From positions 186,001-250,000 of the forward strand of contig CAKRJP010000001.1 of assembly GCA_934351835.1 (NCBI GenBank): a DNA stretch of 64,000 bases, written 5' to 3'. The notes below the pieces were generated by a model. That model was given only the letters and a program-made list of their open reading frames with translations, made no database searches and had not been told where the DNA came from. Every line of letters starts with the position of its first letter. Position 1 is the first letter of the stretch. Source of the stretch: an uncultured Lachnospiraceae bacterium (lineage in GTDB: Bacteria; Bacillota; Clostridia; Lachnospirales; Lachnospiraceae). A program made the position numbers and the translations under genes. Below are positions 43,682-52,301 of this stretch, piece by piece.

Positions 43682-45403
43682 ATGAAAACAAAAAGCAAAG
43701 CAGTGATCGCTCTGGCAGTAGTGCTGTTGGCGGGACTATACTATTATGTAACGATACCTGCGGTGAATATCCATTCTTCAGATACCTGGTTTGGTCTGGT
43801 GGTATTTGTAGTGATCATCATGATCTGGTATTTGGTTCGAAAAAGACTTGCCAGTGTAACAGAAGTAAAAGAAAATAAATTTTTAAAAAGCCTGTTTACG
43901 GTGATTATTATTTTAGGAGTTATTTATCTGATCGGTTCGATCTTATCCTCACCGATCATCAATGCAAAGAAATATCAGCAGTTGATGCCGGTAGAGCAGG
44001 GAACCTTTACGGAAGATGTTGAAGAATTATCTTTTGATAAGATTCCACTTTTGGATCGTGATACGGCAGTACTTCTGGGTGATCGTAAGATGGGAAGTAT
44101 GGTAGATATGGTATCCCAGTTTGAGGTAGACGATATTTACAGTCAGATTAATTACAAAGATAATCCGGTGAGAGTGTCACCATTGAAATATGCAAATCTG
44201 ATCAAATGGTTTACGAATATGAGGAATGGTATCCCGGCGTATATCCGTATCAATATGGCGACACAGAATACGGAGCTTGTGAAACTGGATCAGGGAATGA
44301 AATATACGACCAGTGATCATTTGAACCGAAACATTTACAGACACCTCAGATTTGCTCATCCGACATATATTTACGGCGAGCTGAGTTTTGAAATTGATGA
44401 GGACGGCGTACCATACTGGATTGCTCCGGTAAAGAAGTTTAGTATCGGATTATTCGGCGGTGAGACTGTAGGAAAGGTTGTGCTGTGTAATGCAATTACC
44501 GGAGAGACAAAGACTTATGATGTGGGTAAAGTGCCACAGTGGGTGGACAGAGTGTACTCGGCAGATCTTCTGGTACAGTTATTTGACTATTATGGAACAT
44601 TAAAACATGGATTCTTTAACAGCGTATTGAGTCAGAAAGATTGTCTCAGCACGACAGATGGCTACAACTATCTGGCACTGGATGATGATGTGTGGATGTA
44701 TACGGGTGTTACTTCTGTAAACGGCGACCAGTCCAATGTTGGTTTTGTTCTGTCAAATCAGAGAACCATGGAGACGAAATATTATGAGGTAGAAGGCGCG
44801 ACAGAATCTTCTGCAATGTCTTCGGCGGAAGGTCAGGTGCAGAATCTGAAATATACAGCAACCTTCCCGTTATTATTGAATATCTCCGGAGAACCGACAT
44901 ATTTTGTGGCATTGAAAGATGATGCAGGACTGGTAAAGAAGTATGCGATGGTAAATGTGCAGAAATATCAGATTGTAGCAATCGGAGACAGCGTCAGCCA
45001 GTGTGAAGATAATTACCTGGAATTGCTGTTAAGTAATGGCGTAAAGAAAGAAGCGGAAGATACCAGAGAAGTACAGACGGTTACCGGCAAGATCACAAAG
45101 ATCGCACAGGCAGTTATCGACGGAACTTCCCACTATTATCTGATGTTAGATAACTCTGAAGATATTTATGACATCTCGGTGGCAGATTTCCTGGATGTTA
45201 TCCGTTTGGAAACCGGGGAAACGGTAGCGATGGAATATAAAGAAAATGGTGATTCGAATCTGGTACTGTCCCTGAAAGTAGGAGATGGCAAGAAAGAAGA
45301 AGTGACAGATGAGACAAAATCAAAAGATACGACAAACGAAAATATTGTGTCCGGGGATGATGTCTCAGATGATGTTGCAGCGGAAAATACAGCGGTAGAA
45401 TAG
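43682..45403 (+). CDS. Membrane-anchored protein of unknown function downstream of trkH
   Basis: The product has 573 residues. Three hydrophobic segments lie near residues 7-25, 38-53 and 68-88. A large soluble part of about 450 residues follows, probably outside the cell, ending in an acidic low-complexity tail from about residue 535. Motifs such as HLRFAHPTYIYGELSFEIDEDG and QWVDRVYSADLLVQLFDYYG are visible but not assigned to a domain I can name. AAAAGGAGAGG precedes the ATG. It may be an accessory factor of the K+ system or simply co-transcribed. Confidence 0.55.
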   Translation: MKTKSKAVIALAVVLLAGLYYYVTIPAVNIHSSDTWFGLVVFVVIIMIWYLVRKRLASVTEVKENKFLKSLFTVIIILGVIYLIGSILSSPIINAKKYQQLMPVEQGTFTEDVEELSFDKIPLLDRDTAVLLGDRKMGSMVDMVSQFEVDDIYSQINYKDNPVRVSPLKYANLIKWFTNMRNGIPAYIRINMATQNTELVKLDQGMKYTTSDHLNRNIYRHLRFAHPTYIYGELSFEIDEDGVPYWIAPVKKFSIGLFGGETVGKVVLCNAITGETKTYDVGKVPQWVDRVYSADLLVQLFDYYGTLKHGFFNSVLSQKDCLSTTDGYNYLALDDDVWMYTGVTSVNGDQSNVGFVLSNQRTMETKYYEVEGATESSAMSSAEGQVQNLKYTATFPLLLNISGEPTYFVALKDDAGLVKKYAMVNVQKYQIVAIGDSVSQCEDNYLELLLSNGVKKEAEDTREVQTVTGKITKIAQAVIDGTSHYYLMLDNSEDIYDISVADFLDVIRLETGETVAMEYKENGDSNLVLSLKVGDGKKEEVTDETKSKDTTNENIVSGDDVSDDVAAENTAVE

Positions 45404-45434
45404 AAATGGATCAGGCTTGTTGCCTGACAAAAAG

Positions 45435-45462
45435 TCCCTGGCAGATATCTGCCAGGGATTTT
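45435..45462. terminator. Perfect palindromic terminator between convergent genes
   Basis: A 24-base perfect palindrome (TCCCTGGCAGAT and its complement) at 45435-45458 is flanked by AAAAAG on one side and TTTTCC on the other. It serves both convergent transcripts. Confidence 0.8.
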
Positions 45463-45479
45463 CCGCTCTTATTATTCTA

Positions 45480-45896
45480 TTAGTTCAGATATGTAACATC
45501 GCTGATATCAGCAAGTTCTGATTTCTCTGCGCTGATACTAACGTAGAATTCAATCTTGCAATCTTCAGAAAGTTTCTTAAGTCTCTCAAGAAATTCCGGC
45601 ATATTCTCAATAGAGATGTCTGCATGCTTTAAAATACCGTCGATAAATACGCACTCAATATCACTGTTAGAACTATACATACCATAAATGAATCCGAGAT
45701 ATCCGTCTGTGTTAGTAATTGCTGGATAATCATCCATGCAGATTGTACGAATATCAAAAGAAACGCTTGCGGTATCACGGTGTGTCTTCTTGATGAAAAC
45801 AACGTTACCGTTGCGTTCCTTTACCTGTTCGTTCGCTAATTCGATCATTTTCTGTGTTTTGCCGCTGCCCTTAGGACCTGTTAATAAATTTACCAT
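45480..45896 (-). CDS. Small P-loop ATPase-like protein
   Basis: The product has 138 residues. It opens with the Walker A motif LLTGPKGSGKTQKMIELA and has a Walker-B-like ECVFIDGILKHAD. The fold resembles thymidine-kinase or ParA-like small nucleotide binders, but no zinc ribbon or family signature is seen. The start at 45896 has GGAGA seven bases upstream; an ATG eight codons earlier is possible. It is a monocistronic gene with its own upstream region; function is unknown. Confidence 0.6.
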   Translation of the reverse strand: MVNLLTGPKGSGKTQKMIELANEQVKERNGNVVFIKKTHRDTASVSFDIRTICMDDYPAITNTDGYLGFIYGMYSSNSDIECVFIDGILKHADISIENMPEFLERLKKLSEDCKIEFYVSISAEKSELADISDVTYLN

Positions 45897-46124
45897 GGCA
45901 ATCTCTCCTTTACGTGACATATTATACTGAAACGCCTCAGTACGATTAACTTATGTTTATTATACACTAAAGATGTGGCAGTAACAACAAAAAAAATGTA
46001 ACTTTTATATAATATATAAAACTTGCATAATCATAGTTGGAAGGTGTATGATTTATCCGGTCGTTTGATAAAGACAGAAATATTTAATGTGTATTACAGA
46101 TATGGGAGGAAACTTTAAAAGACA

Positions 46125-47141
46125 ATGAGAGGAGAAAAAAATTATAATTTGGAATTGATCAGGATTATTTCATTCGTATTTGTAATTCTGATCCACGTAA
46201 CAAATTATTATTGTCGTGCGTATGGTGAGATACATCAGAGCGAATATGTATTTGCATTGATATTAGATATGCTGGCGAGAGTCAGCGTCCCTTGCTTTTT
46301 CATGATTACCGGAGCACTTCTTTTGGGAAGAGAAGAACCGTTAGAAAAACATATACGTAGACTGTTACGCTTTTTTATTGTATTGATTGTGTGGAGTCTG
46401 ATTTATACGTTATGGAACAATTTTTACATGAAAACACCGTACAATCTTAAAACAATATTTTATGAACCGGCAGAGGCTCATTTGTGGTATTTATATGCGA
46501 TGATCCCCATTTATATGGTACTTCCCTTTTTTCAGATTATGTGTAAGCATATGAATCTGAGAATGGAGCAGGCTTTTTTGGTTGTGATCACAGTAGCGGT
46601 GATCTATACGTATTTGTTGTCATTTGAACATGAGGAAGCATACTATGATCTGCCGTTAGTTGGCGATAAAATCTATTCGTACTATGTATTTGTTGGATAT
46701 TACATATATAAATATAGAAAACATGTGATTCGAAATCAGAAAATTCCTGTAGTATTGTTTGGGTGTTGTATGGGAATTAATATTATAATGACTTTTTTCC
46801 ATACAGTGAAAAATGGTGTACATTGTGAAAAATATATGGAGTATCAAAATCCGCTTCTTGCGTTGGCGGCTTGTATGTTTTTTATATTTATCATCCGTTT
46901 GAAAAAAACAGAATTCTGTCCGGGAGAGAGTGTAAGAAGAATCATGGATCTCTTCTGTGGGTGCTCTTTTGGAATCTATCTGATCCATATTTTGTTTTTG
47001 GATAATTATAAGAAATATATGGAGGCTGCAGATGCACCAGCCTGGATAGTGATCCCGTGTTTGACATTACTGATCATTGTAGTGTCTTTTATGAGTGTCT
47101 GGATTCTTCGGAAGACATCTTTGGGGAGAAAAATAACCTGA
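46125..47141 (+). CDS. Acyltransferase family 3 membrane protein
   Basis: The product has 338 residues and about ten membrane segments. The N-terminal RGEKNYNLELIRIISFVFVI with a His following (LIHVTNYY), RVSVPCFFMITGALLL and AEAHLWYLYAMIPIYM are typical of the OafA/WecH-like membrane O-acyltransferases. It would acetylate or acylate a surface glycan. It is flanked by unrelated genes, so the acceptor is unknown. Confidence 0.85.
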   Translation: MRGEKNYNLELIRIISFVFVILIHVTNYYCRAYGEIHQSEYVFALILDMLARVSVPCFFMITGALLLGREEPLEKHIRRLLRFFIVLIVWSLIYTLWNNFYMKTPYNLKTIFYEPAEAHLWYLYAMIPIYMVLPFFQIMCKHMNLRMEQAFLVVITVAVIYTYLLSFEHEEAYYDLPLVGDKIYSYYVFVGYYIYKYRKHVIRNQKIPVVLFGCCMGINIIMTFFHTVKNGVHCEKYMEYQNPLLALAACMFFIFIIRLKKTEFCPGESVRRIMDLFCGCSFGIYLIHILFLDNYKKYMEAADAPAWIVIPCLTLLIIVVSFMSVWILRKTSLGRKIT

Positions 47142-47160
47142 AAATCTGTGAAGCTTGTAC

Positions 47161-47189
47161 TTGACTTATTTTATCATTGTACCTATAAT
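47161..47189 (+). promoter_or_regulatory. Strong sigma-A-type promoter for the leuS T-box leader
   Basis: TTGACT at 47161-47166 and TATAAT at 47184-47189 are separated by exactly 17 bases. Transcription should begin near 47196 and read into the T-box. Confidence 0.85.
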
Positions 47190-47195
47190 AGTGGA

Positions 47196-47482
47196 GTATA
47201 TGAAATGGTTTATAAAACCTTATAAATAAAGTGACAGACTAAGATGAGGAGTATTAAGAGACGATCGTTATTCAGAGAGCTGCCGGATGGTGTGAGGCAG
47301 TAAGCGTGATCTCCCAACTCGCCTCGGAGTTCTATTGCTGAACATGGAATATCAGAGTAGGCAATAGCGGTTTTCCCCGTTATGGAAGTAATGAGTGCAT
47401 GTGGACGGAAGTTTGCATGAAGAAGAGTGGTACCACGGAAGTTAAGCCTTTTCGTCTCTTGGAGATGAGAAGGCTTTTGTTT
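47196..47482 (+). promoter_or_regulatory. T-box riboswitch controlling leuS
   Basis: The leader has a long Stem I region (about 47250-47380), the T-box motif GAGTGGTACCACGG at 47425-47438 whose TGGTACC sequence pairs with the tRNA acceptor end, and a terminator stem AAGCCTTTTCGTCTC/GAGATGAGAAGGCTT ending in TTTTGTTTT. A CUC triplet in ATCTCCCAACTC is a plausible leucine specifier. Uncharged tRNA-Leu would favour the antiterminator and leuS expression. Confidence 0.9.
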
Positions 47483-47515
47483 TGGGTAAATGGGTAAAGA
47501 GGGAACAACCATGCC

Positions 47516-47589
47516 ACTAGGCTCGAGAGGACCTCGCCAAGTCGGCAGGTTGTACTTTACTTACTAGGTTCGAAAGGACCTCACCAAGT
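47516..47589 (+). repeat. Two imperfect 27-base repeats between the T-box terminator and leuS
   Basis: Copies at 47516-47542 and 47563-47589 share 24 of 27 bases, beginning ACTAGG[CT]TCGA and ending CCAAGT. Each can form a short AGG/CCT hairpin. TACTTACT before the second copy can pair with AGTAAGTA just before the leuS GGAGG, so a larger stem would surround copy 2 and lie next to the ribosome site. Confidence 0.7.
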
Positions 47590-47616
47590 AATTAAAGTAA
47601 GTAGGAGGATGTTTTT

Positions 47617-50046
47617 ATGTCTAAGATACCTTATAATCATAAGGCAATTGAGAAAAAATGGCGTGAGAACTGGGAGAAGAATCCGGTTAACGTCGAAGTA
47701 AATGAAGATGGAACTAAGAGAGAAAAATATTACTGTCTGGATATGTTCCCATATCCATCAGGTAATGGTCTCCATGTAGGACACTGGAGAGGATACGTTA
47801 TCTCTGATGTATGGAGCAGATACAAACTGCAGCAGGGTTACTACATCATTCATCCAATGGGATGGGATGCATTTGGTCTTCCGGCTGAGAACTATGCGAT
47901 CAAGATGGGGGTTCATCCGGCAGTATCTACAGCAGCTAACGTTAAGAATATCAAGCGTCAGATCAACGAGATCGCTGCATTATATGACTGGGACAGAGAA
48001 GTTAATACAACAGATCCTGAGTTCTACAAATGGACACAGTGGATTTTTGTAAAGATGTTCAAAGCTGGCCTGGCTTATGAGAAAGAGTTCCCGATCAACT
48101 GGTGTCCTTCATGTAAAACAGGTCTTGCAAACGAAGAAGTTGTAGGTGGAAAATGTGAGCGTTGCGGTTCTGAGGTTACAAAGAAGAATTTACGTCAGTG
48201 GATGTTACGTATCACAAAATATGCAGACAGACTGTTAGATGATCTGGACAAACTTGACTGGCCGGAGAAGGTTAAAAAGATGCAGACAGACTGGATCGGT
48301 AAATCTTATGGTGCAGAGGTAGACTTCCCGGTAGAAGGAAGAGACGAGAAAATTACTGTTTATACAACCAGACCAGATACTCTGTGGGGAGCTACATTTA
48401 TGGTACTTGCACCGGAGCATGAACTGGCAGCATCACTGGCAACACCGGAGACAAAAGAAGCAGTTGAAAAATACATTTTCGATGCATCTATGAAGTCAAA
48501 CGTAGACCGTATGCAGGACAAAGAGAAGACTGGTGTATTTACAGGAAGTTATGCCATCAACCCATTAAACGGAAAGAAGACACCGATCTGGCTTTCTGAT
48601 TATGTATTGGCAGATTACGGTACAGGAGCAATTATGTGTGTACCGGCCCATGATGACCGTGACTTTGAGTTCGCAACAAAATTCAACATTCCGATCATCC
48701 AGGTAATTGCAAAAGATGGCAAAGAGATCGAGAATATGACAGAGGCTTATACAGAGGCATCCGGAATCATGATCAACTCTGGTGAGTGGAATGGTATGGA
48801 ATCAGCAGTGCTGAAAAAAGAAGCTCCACATATCATCGAGGAAAAAGGAATCGGACGTGCAACTGTAAACTATAAACTGCGTGACTGGGTATTCTCACGC
48901 CAGCGTTACTGGGGAGAGCCAATCCCGATCGTACATTGCCCGGACTGTGGAAATGTACCGGTACCGGAGGATCAGTTACCGCTTCGTCTGCCAGAGGTAG
49001 AGTCTTATGAGCCGACAGGAACAGGAGAGTCACCACTTGCAGGAATTGAAGAGTGGGTAAACTGCACTTGTCCACAGTGTGGAAAACCAGCAAAACGTGA
49101 GACAAATACAATGCCTCAGTGGGCCGGATCATCATGGTATTTCTTACGTTATGTAGATAATCACAATGATAAAGAATTAGTATCAAGAGAAAAAGCAGAT
49201 GCATTACTTCCGGTAGATATGTATATCGGTGGTGTAGAGCATGCGGTACTTCACCTGTTGTACTCACGTTTCTATACAAAATTCTTATGCGATATCGGAG
49301 TCATTGATTTTGATGAGCCATTCCACAAACTGTTCAACCAGGGAATGATCACTGGTAAGAACGGTATCAAGATGAGTAAATCAAAAGGAAATGTCGTATC
49401 ACCAGATGATCTGGTAAGAGATTACGGATGTGATTCTCTGAGAATGTACGAATTATTCGTAGGACCACCGGAGTTAGATGCAGAGTGGGATGACAGAGGA
49501 ATCGATGGAGTCAACCGTTTCTTAAAGAGAGTATGGAATCTGGTTATGGACAGCAAAGATGCTGACGTTCAGCCAACGAAAGAAATGATCAAAGAGCGTC
49601 ACAGACTGGTATATGATATCACCACACGTCTGGAGAGTTTCAGCTTAAATACAGCAATCTCAGGATTCATGGAGCACAACAACAACCTGGTACAGATTGC
49701 GAAGAAAGAGGGCGGAATCGATAAAGAGACATTGTCAACAATGGCAGTATTATTATCACCATTTGCCCCACACATCGCAGAGGAAATCTGGGAGCAGTTA
49801 GGACATGAAGGCAGCGTATTTGCAGCCGGATGGCCGACATACGATAAAGAAGCCATGAAAGACGATGAGATCCAGGTGCCGGTACAGATCAACGGAAAGA
49901 CAAGAGCTGTCATTTCCGTAGCAGCAGATATTTCTAAAGAAGATGCAATTGCAGCCGGAAAAGAGGCAGTCGCAGACAAACTGACAGGAAATATCATCAA
50001 AGAGATTTACGTACCGAAAAAAATCATAAATATTGTGCAAAAGTAA
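47617..50046 (+). CDS. leuS: Leucyl-tRNA synthetase
   Basis: The product has 809 residues. It charges tRNA-Leu. The class I motif appears as PYPSGNGLHVGHWRGY, the zinc/editing region includes CPSCKTGLANEEVV, the CP1 editing domain has TTRPDTLWGATFM, and the KMSKS loop reads KMSKSKGNVVSPDD. GTAGGAGG lies upstream of the ATG. The gene stands behind a T-box leader and is followed by a terminator. Confidence 0.97.
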   Translation: MSKIPYNHKAIEKKWRENWEKNPVNVEVNEDGTKREKYYCLDMFPYPSGNGLHVGHWRGYVISDVWSRYKLQQGYYIIHPMGWDAFGLPAENYAIKMGVHPAVSTAANVKNIKRQINEIAALYDWDREVNTTDPEFYKWTQWIFVKMFKAGLAYEKEFPINWCPSCKTGLANEEVVGGKCERCGSEVTKKNLRQWMLRITKYADRLLDDLDKLDWPEKVKKMQTDWIGKSYGAEVDFPVEGRDEKITVYTTRPDTLWGATFMVLAPEHELAASLATPETKEAVEKYIFDASMKSNVDRMQDKEKTGVFTGSYAINPLNGKKTPIWLSDYVLADYGTGAIMCVPAHDDRDFEFATKFNIPIIQVIAKDGKEIENMTEAYTEASGIMINSGEWNGMESAVLKKEAPHIIEEKGIGRATVNYKLRDWVFSRQRYWGEPIPIVHCPDCGNVPVPEDQLPLRLPEVESYEPTGTGESPLAGIEEWVNCTCPQCGKPAKRETNTMPQWAGSSWYFLRYVDNHNDKELVSREKADALLPVDMYIGGVEHAVLHLLYSRFYTKFLCDIGVIDFDEPFHKLFNQGMITGKNGIKMSKSKGNVVSPDDLVRDYGCDSLRMYELFVGPPELDAEWDDRGIDGVNRFLKRVWNLVMDSKDADVQPTKEMIKERHRLVYDITTRLESFSLNTAISGFMEHNNNLVQIAKKEGGIDKETLSTMAVLLSPFAPHIAEEIWEQLGHEGSVFAAGWPTYDKEAMKDDEIQVPVQINGKTRAVISVAADISKEDAIAAGKEAVADKLTGNIIKEIYVPKKIINIVQK

Positions 50047-50064
50047 GCACTGCACATAGAAAAA

Positions 50065-50104
50065 AAGCAATCCAGCCTGCTTGCAGGAAATGGATTGCTT
50101 TTCC
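50065..50104 (+). terminator. Terminator after leuS
   Basis: AAGCAATCCA at 50065-50074 pairs with TGGATTGCTT at 50091-50100, with an inner CCTGC/GCAGG stem; TTTTCC follows. Confidence 0.8.
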
Positions 50105-50151
50105 TATAGTGTAATGTTTTTGTGTTATAATGATTTAGGAGGAAGATTACA

Positions 50152-50619
50152 ATGTCGCAGGAGAAAGCGGAAATATATTTGAAAGAAAAAGGAATGTTGG
50201 ATCGAGTGATCCGGTTAGAAGACTCGACGGCAACAGTGACACAGGCAGCCGAGGCACTTGGAGTAGAACCGGGGATGATCGCAAAGACAATGTCATTTTT
50301 GCAGAATGACCAGCCGGTACTGATATTGACAGAGGGTACAGCAAAAATAGATAACCGCAAATATAAAGACACATTTCATTTAAAAGCGAAAATGATTCCT
50401 TTTGAGGAGGTAGAACACTGGATCGGGCATGCGCCCGGCGGTGTGTGTCCATTTGGGATTAATGAAGGGGTTGTTGTATATCTGGATGAGAGTCTGCGTC
50501 AGTTTGAGGTGGTATATCCGGCAGCAGGGGACGATCACAGTGCAGTGAAATTATCTGTGGACGAATTGGAGCAGATCTGCGGCGCAAAAGGCTGGATTGA
50601 CGTTTGTAAGGAGAATTGA
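50152..50619 (+). CDS. YbaK/EbsC-type aminoacyl-tRNA deacylase
   Basis: The product has 155 residues. VRLEDSTATVTQAAEALGVEPGMIAKTMSF, a KIDNRKYKDTFHLKAKMI block and HAPGGVCPFGI match the YbaK/ProX family, which hydrolyses mischarged tRNA (typically Cys-tRNA-Pro or Ala-tRNA-Pro). The start follows GGAGGAAGATTACA. A downstream TTG-started gene overlaps its stop by four bases. Confidence 0.88.
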   Translation: MSQEKAEIYLKEKGMLDRVIRLEDSTATVTQAAEALGVEPGMIAKTMSFLQNDQPVLILTEGTAKIDNRKYKDTFHLKAKMIPFEEVEHWIGHAPGGVCPFGINEGVVVYLDESLRQFEVVYPAAGDDHSAVKLSVDELEQICGAKGWIDVCKEN

Positions 50620-50990
50620 GAAACGTGACAAAAGACGAATGGTACAGACAACTTTTTGAGCATCTTGGACAATCAAAATTCCGCAGTCGTTTTCATTTGA
50701 CACAGGCAGACATTGATTATATTAACAGTAAGGGGCTGGATAAAATTGAAGAACATGCGAGAGGTTTTATCGCCAAACGGGAAGCACCGGCAGTGATTCC
50801 GAATGACGGAAAGCAGACGCCCATGCGTGGCCATCCGGTATTTATAGCCCAGCATGCCACTGCGACCTGCTGTCGGGAATGTATCAGAAAATGGCATAAG
50901 ATCCGGCCGGGAAAAGAGCTGAGCCAGGTGCAGCAGGATTATCTGGTGGATGTGATCATGACGTGGATTAAGAAAGAGATGGAATCATGA
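50616..50990 (+). CDS. DUF4186 family protein
   Basis: The product has 124 residues. The block TPMRGHPVFIAQHATATCCRECIRKWH with its Cys and His residues, followed by KIRPGKELSQVQQDYLVDVIMTWI, identifies DUF4186, a family without known function. The start is a TTG at 50616 overlapping the preceding stop (TTGA). The stop overlaps sfsA by four bases (ATGA), so the three genes are coupled. Confidence 0.85.
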   Translation: MRNVTKDEWYRQLFEHLGQSKFRSRFHLTQADIDYINSKGLDKIEEHARGFIAKREAPAVIPNDGKQTPMRGHPVFIAQHATATCCRECIRKWHKIRPGKELSQVQQDYLVDVIMTWIKKEMES

Positions 50991-51685
50991 AATACAGAAA
51001 AATCGTAGAAGGAAAATTTATAAACCGGCCGAATCGTTTCGTTGCGCAGGTGGAAATTGATGGCACAGTAGAAACCGTACATGTAAAAAATACCGGCCGG
51101 TGCAGAGAATTATTGTTGCCGGAGGCTATGGTAAGGCTGGAAGTTTCGGATAATCCGAACCGTAAAACGAAGTACGATCTGGTAGCAGTGTATAAAGAGT
51201 TGTTAGGCTGGGTAAATATTGACAGCCAGGCATCGAATAAAGTTGTGAAAGAATGGTTGGAAACGAAAGATTATGATGTGATAAAACCAGAATATACATA
51301 TGGAGCTTCCCGTATTGATTTTTATATGGAAAAGGGGAACCAGAAGTATTTGATGGAAGTAAAAGGGTGTACACTTGAAATCGATGGTGTGGGATATTTT
51401 CCGGATGCACCTACAGAGCGGGGTGTCAAACATTTGAAAGAACTTACAAAAGCGCAGAAAGAGGGATATGCTTGCTCGATTGCATTTGTGATCCAGATGG
51501 AAGGAATTACAGAAGTGAGACCGAATATAAATACTCATCCGGCGTTCGGAGAGGCTTTAACGGAAGCGAAACTGGCTGGTGTCGATATCCTTTTTCTGCC
51601 ATGTAAAGTCGGAAAGGATACATTGGATATCGGGCTTTTTCAGGAGCCGGTGAACACAGAAGGATTAGACTATATCCGGAAATAA
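50987..51685 (+). CDS. sfsA: SfsA family nuclease-like protein
   Basis: The product has 232 residues, the usual length. FINRPNRFVAQVEIDG, VKNTGRCRELLLPE, LIGWVNIDSQ-like WVNIDSQASNKV, RIDFYMEKGNQKYLMEVKGCTL and FPDAPTERGVKHL are the SfsA blocks. The D..EVKxC core resembles a nuclease fold; the original name comes from sugar fermentation stimulation, but the role is unsettled. It overlaps the DUF4186 gene by four bases. Confidence 0.92.
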   Translation: MKYRKIVEGKFINRPNRFVAQVEIDGTVETVHVKNTGRCRELLLPEAMVRLEVSDNPNRKTKYDLVAVYKELLGWVNIDSQASNKVVKEWLETKDYDVIKPEYTYGASRIDFYMEKGNQKYLMEVKGCTLEIDGVGYFPDAPTERGVKHLKELTKAQKEGYACSIAFVIQMEGITEVRPNINTHPAFGEALTEAKLAGVDILFLPCKVGKDTLDIGLFQEPVNTEGLDYIRK

Positions 51686-51690
51686 AGTTA

Positions 51691-51722
51691 TTGACAAAAT
51701 AATTTCGGGGGGGGGGTAAAAT
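51691..51722 (+). promoter_or_regulatory. Promoter with a ten-G tract in its spacer (possible phase-variable switch)
   Basis: A perfect -35 box TTGACA (51691-51696) and a -10 box TAAAAT (51717-51722) are 20 bases apart, three more than optimal. The last ten bases of the spacer (51707-51716) are a pure G run. Gain or loss of Gs would change the spacing and so promoter strength. Confidence 0.6.
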
Positions 51723-51759
51723 ATACATATAAAAAAGATCAGAACAAGGAGGGTTTGCA

Positions 51760-52059
51760 ATGGGAAAATCAATGAATTCAAAAGTTATTTTGGTAGATAG
51801 TATTTTAAATGTTGGTTTGTTGGCGGCGTGTATAAAAGTTAATTTGCATAATGCTCTGGCGGAGCCTGGAAAGATCATGGTACTAATGATTTATGGCTGT
51901 ATTTTGGGACTCTTTGTTGTAGCGGATCTTATGTATTGGGTTTTCCGGTGGCAGAAGAAACAAGGGTCTATTGTGAATGAAATTGCAAGATACTCCGTTT
52001 ATATCAAAGGAGCTGCGGTTGTCCTTATGGGGTTGATCGCTGTTGGGTTACATATGTAA
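51760..52059 (+). CDS. Small integral membrane protein of unknown function
   Basis: The product has 99 residues with about three hydrophobic segments (near 10-27, 38-60 and 76-97) separated by short basic loops (FRWQKKQG). No family is recognised. AAGGAGGG lies six bases before the ATG. It has its own promoter with a poly-G spacer and a terminator, so it is a separately regulated single gene. Confidence 0.65.
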   Translation: MGKSMNSKVILVDSILNVGLLAACIKVNLHNALAEPGKIMVLMIYGCILGLFVVADLMYWVFRWQKKQGSIVNEIARYSVYIKGAAVVLMGLIAVGLHM

Positions 52060-52099
52060 TGTAAGTATTAGACATAATTAAAAAATGAGATATATAATA

Positions 52100-52143
52100 A
52101 ATGTGCAAGATATTTGAGAGAGTATCCTGCACATTATTTTTTT
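52100..52143 (+). terminator. Terminator after the small membrane protein gene
   Basis: AATGTGCAAGATA pairs with TATCCTGCACATT (one mismatch) around a ten-base loop; ATTTTTTT follows. Confidence 0.8.
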
Positions 52144-52301
52144 GCAAGTGGAGTGACAAAGAAAGGATGTTAAAGTGGATGCATCTTTTCTACCGCCTTT
52201 CTGTGTGGTATTATCAGAATATGCCCCTCGGGTAATCTGGCGGCAGGGGAAAATTGTGATATTGTAAAATTTATAAAACGTAAAAAGGAGATAGGGCGTA
52301 T
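52144..52301 (+). other. Intergenic stretch without an assigned gene
   Basis: Downstream of the terminator lies a segment with a G+C-rich patch (about 52225-52250, GCCCCTCGGG and GGCGGCAGGGG). It holds a 22-codon frame from ATG 52167 and an overlapping 30-codon GTG frame. Neither has a well-spaced ribosome site or a recognisable product. The GGAG ribosome site of the next gene lies at its end. It may be a leader RNA. Confidence 0.3.

Noticed and set aside
52167..52235. 22-codon frame starting at ATG 52167 as a leader peptide
   Set aside because: GAAAGG touches the ATG directly and the nearest GGAG is 13 bases away. The peptide shows no run of regulatory codons.
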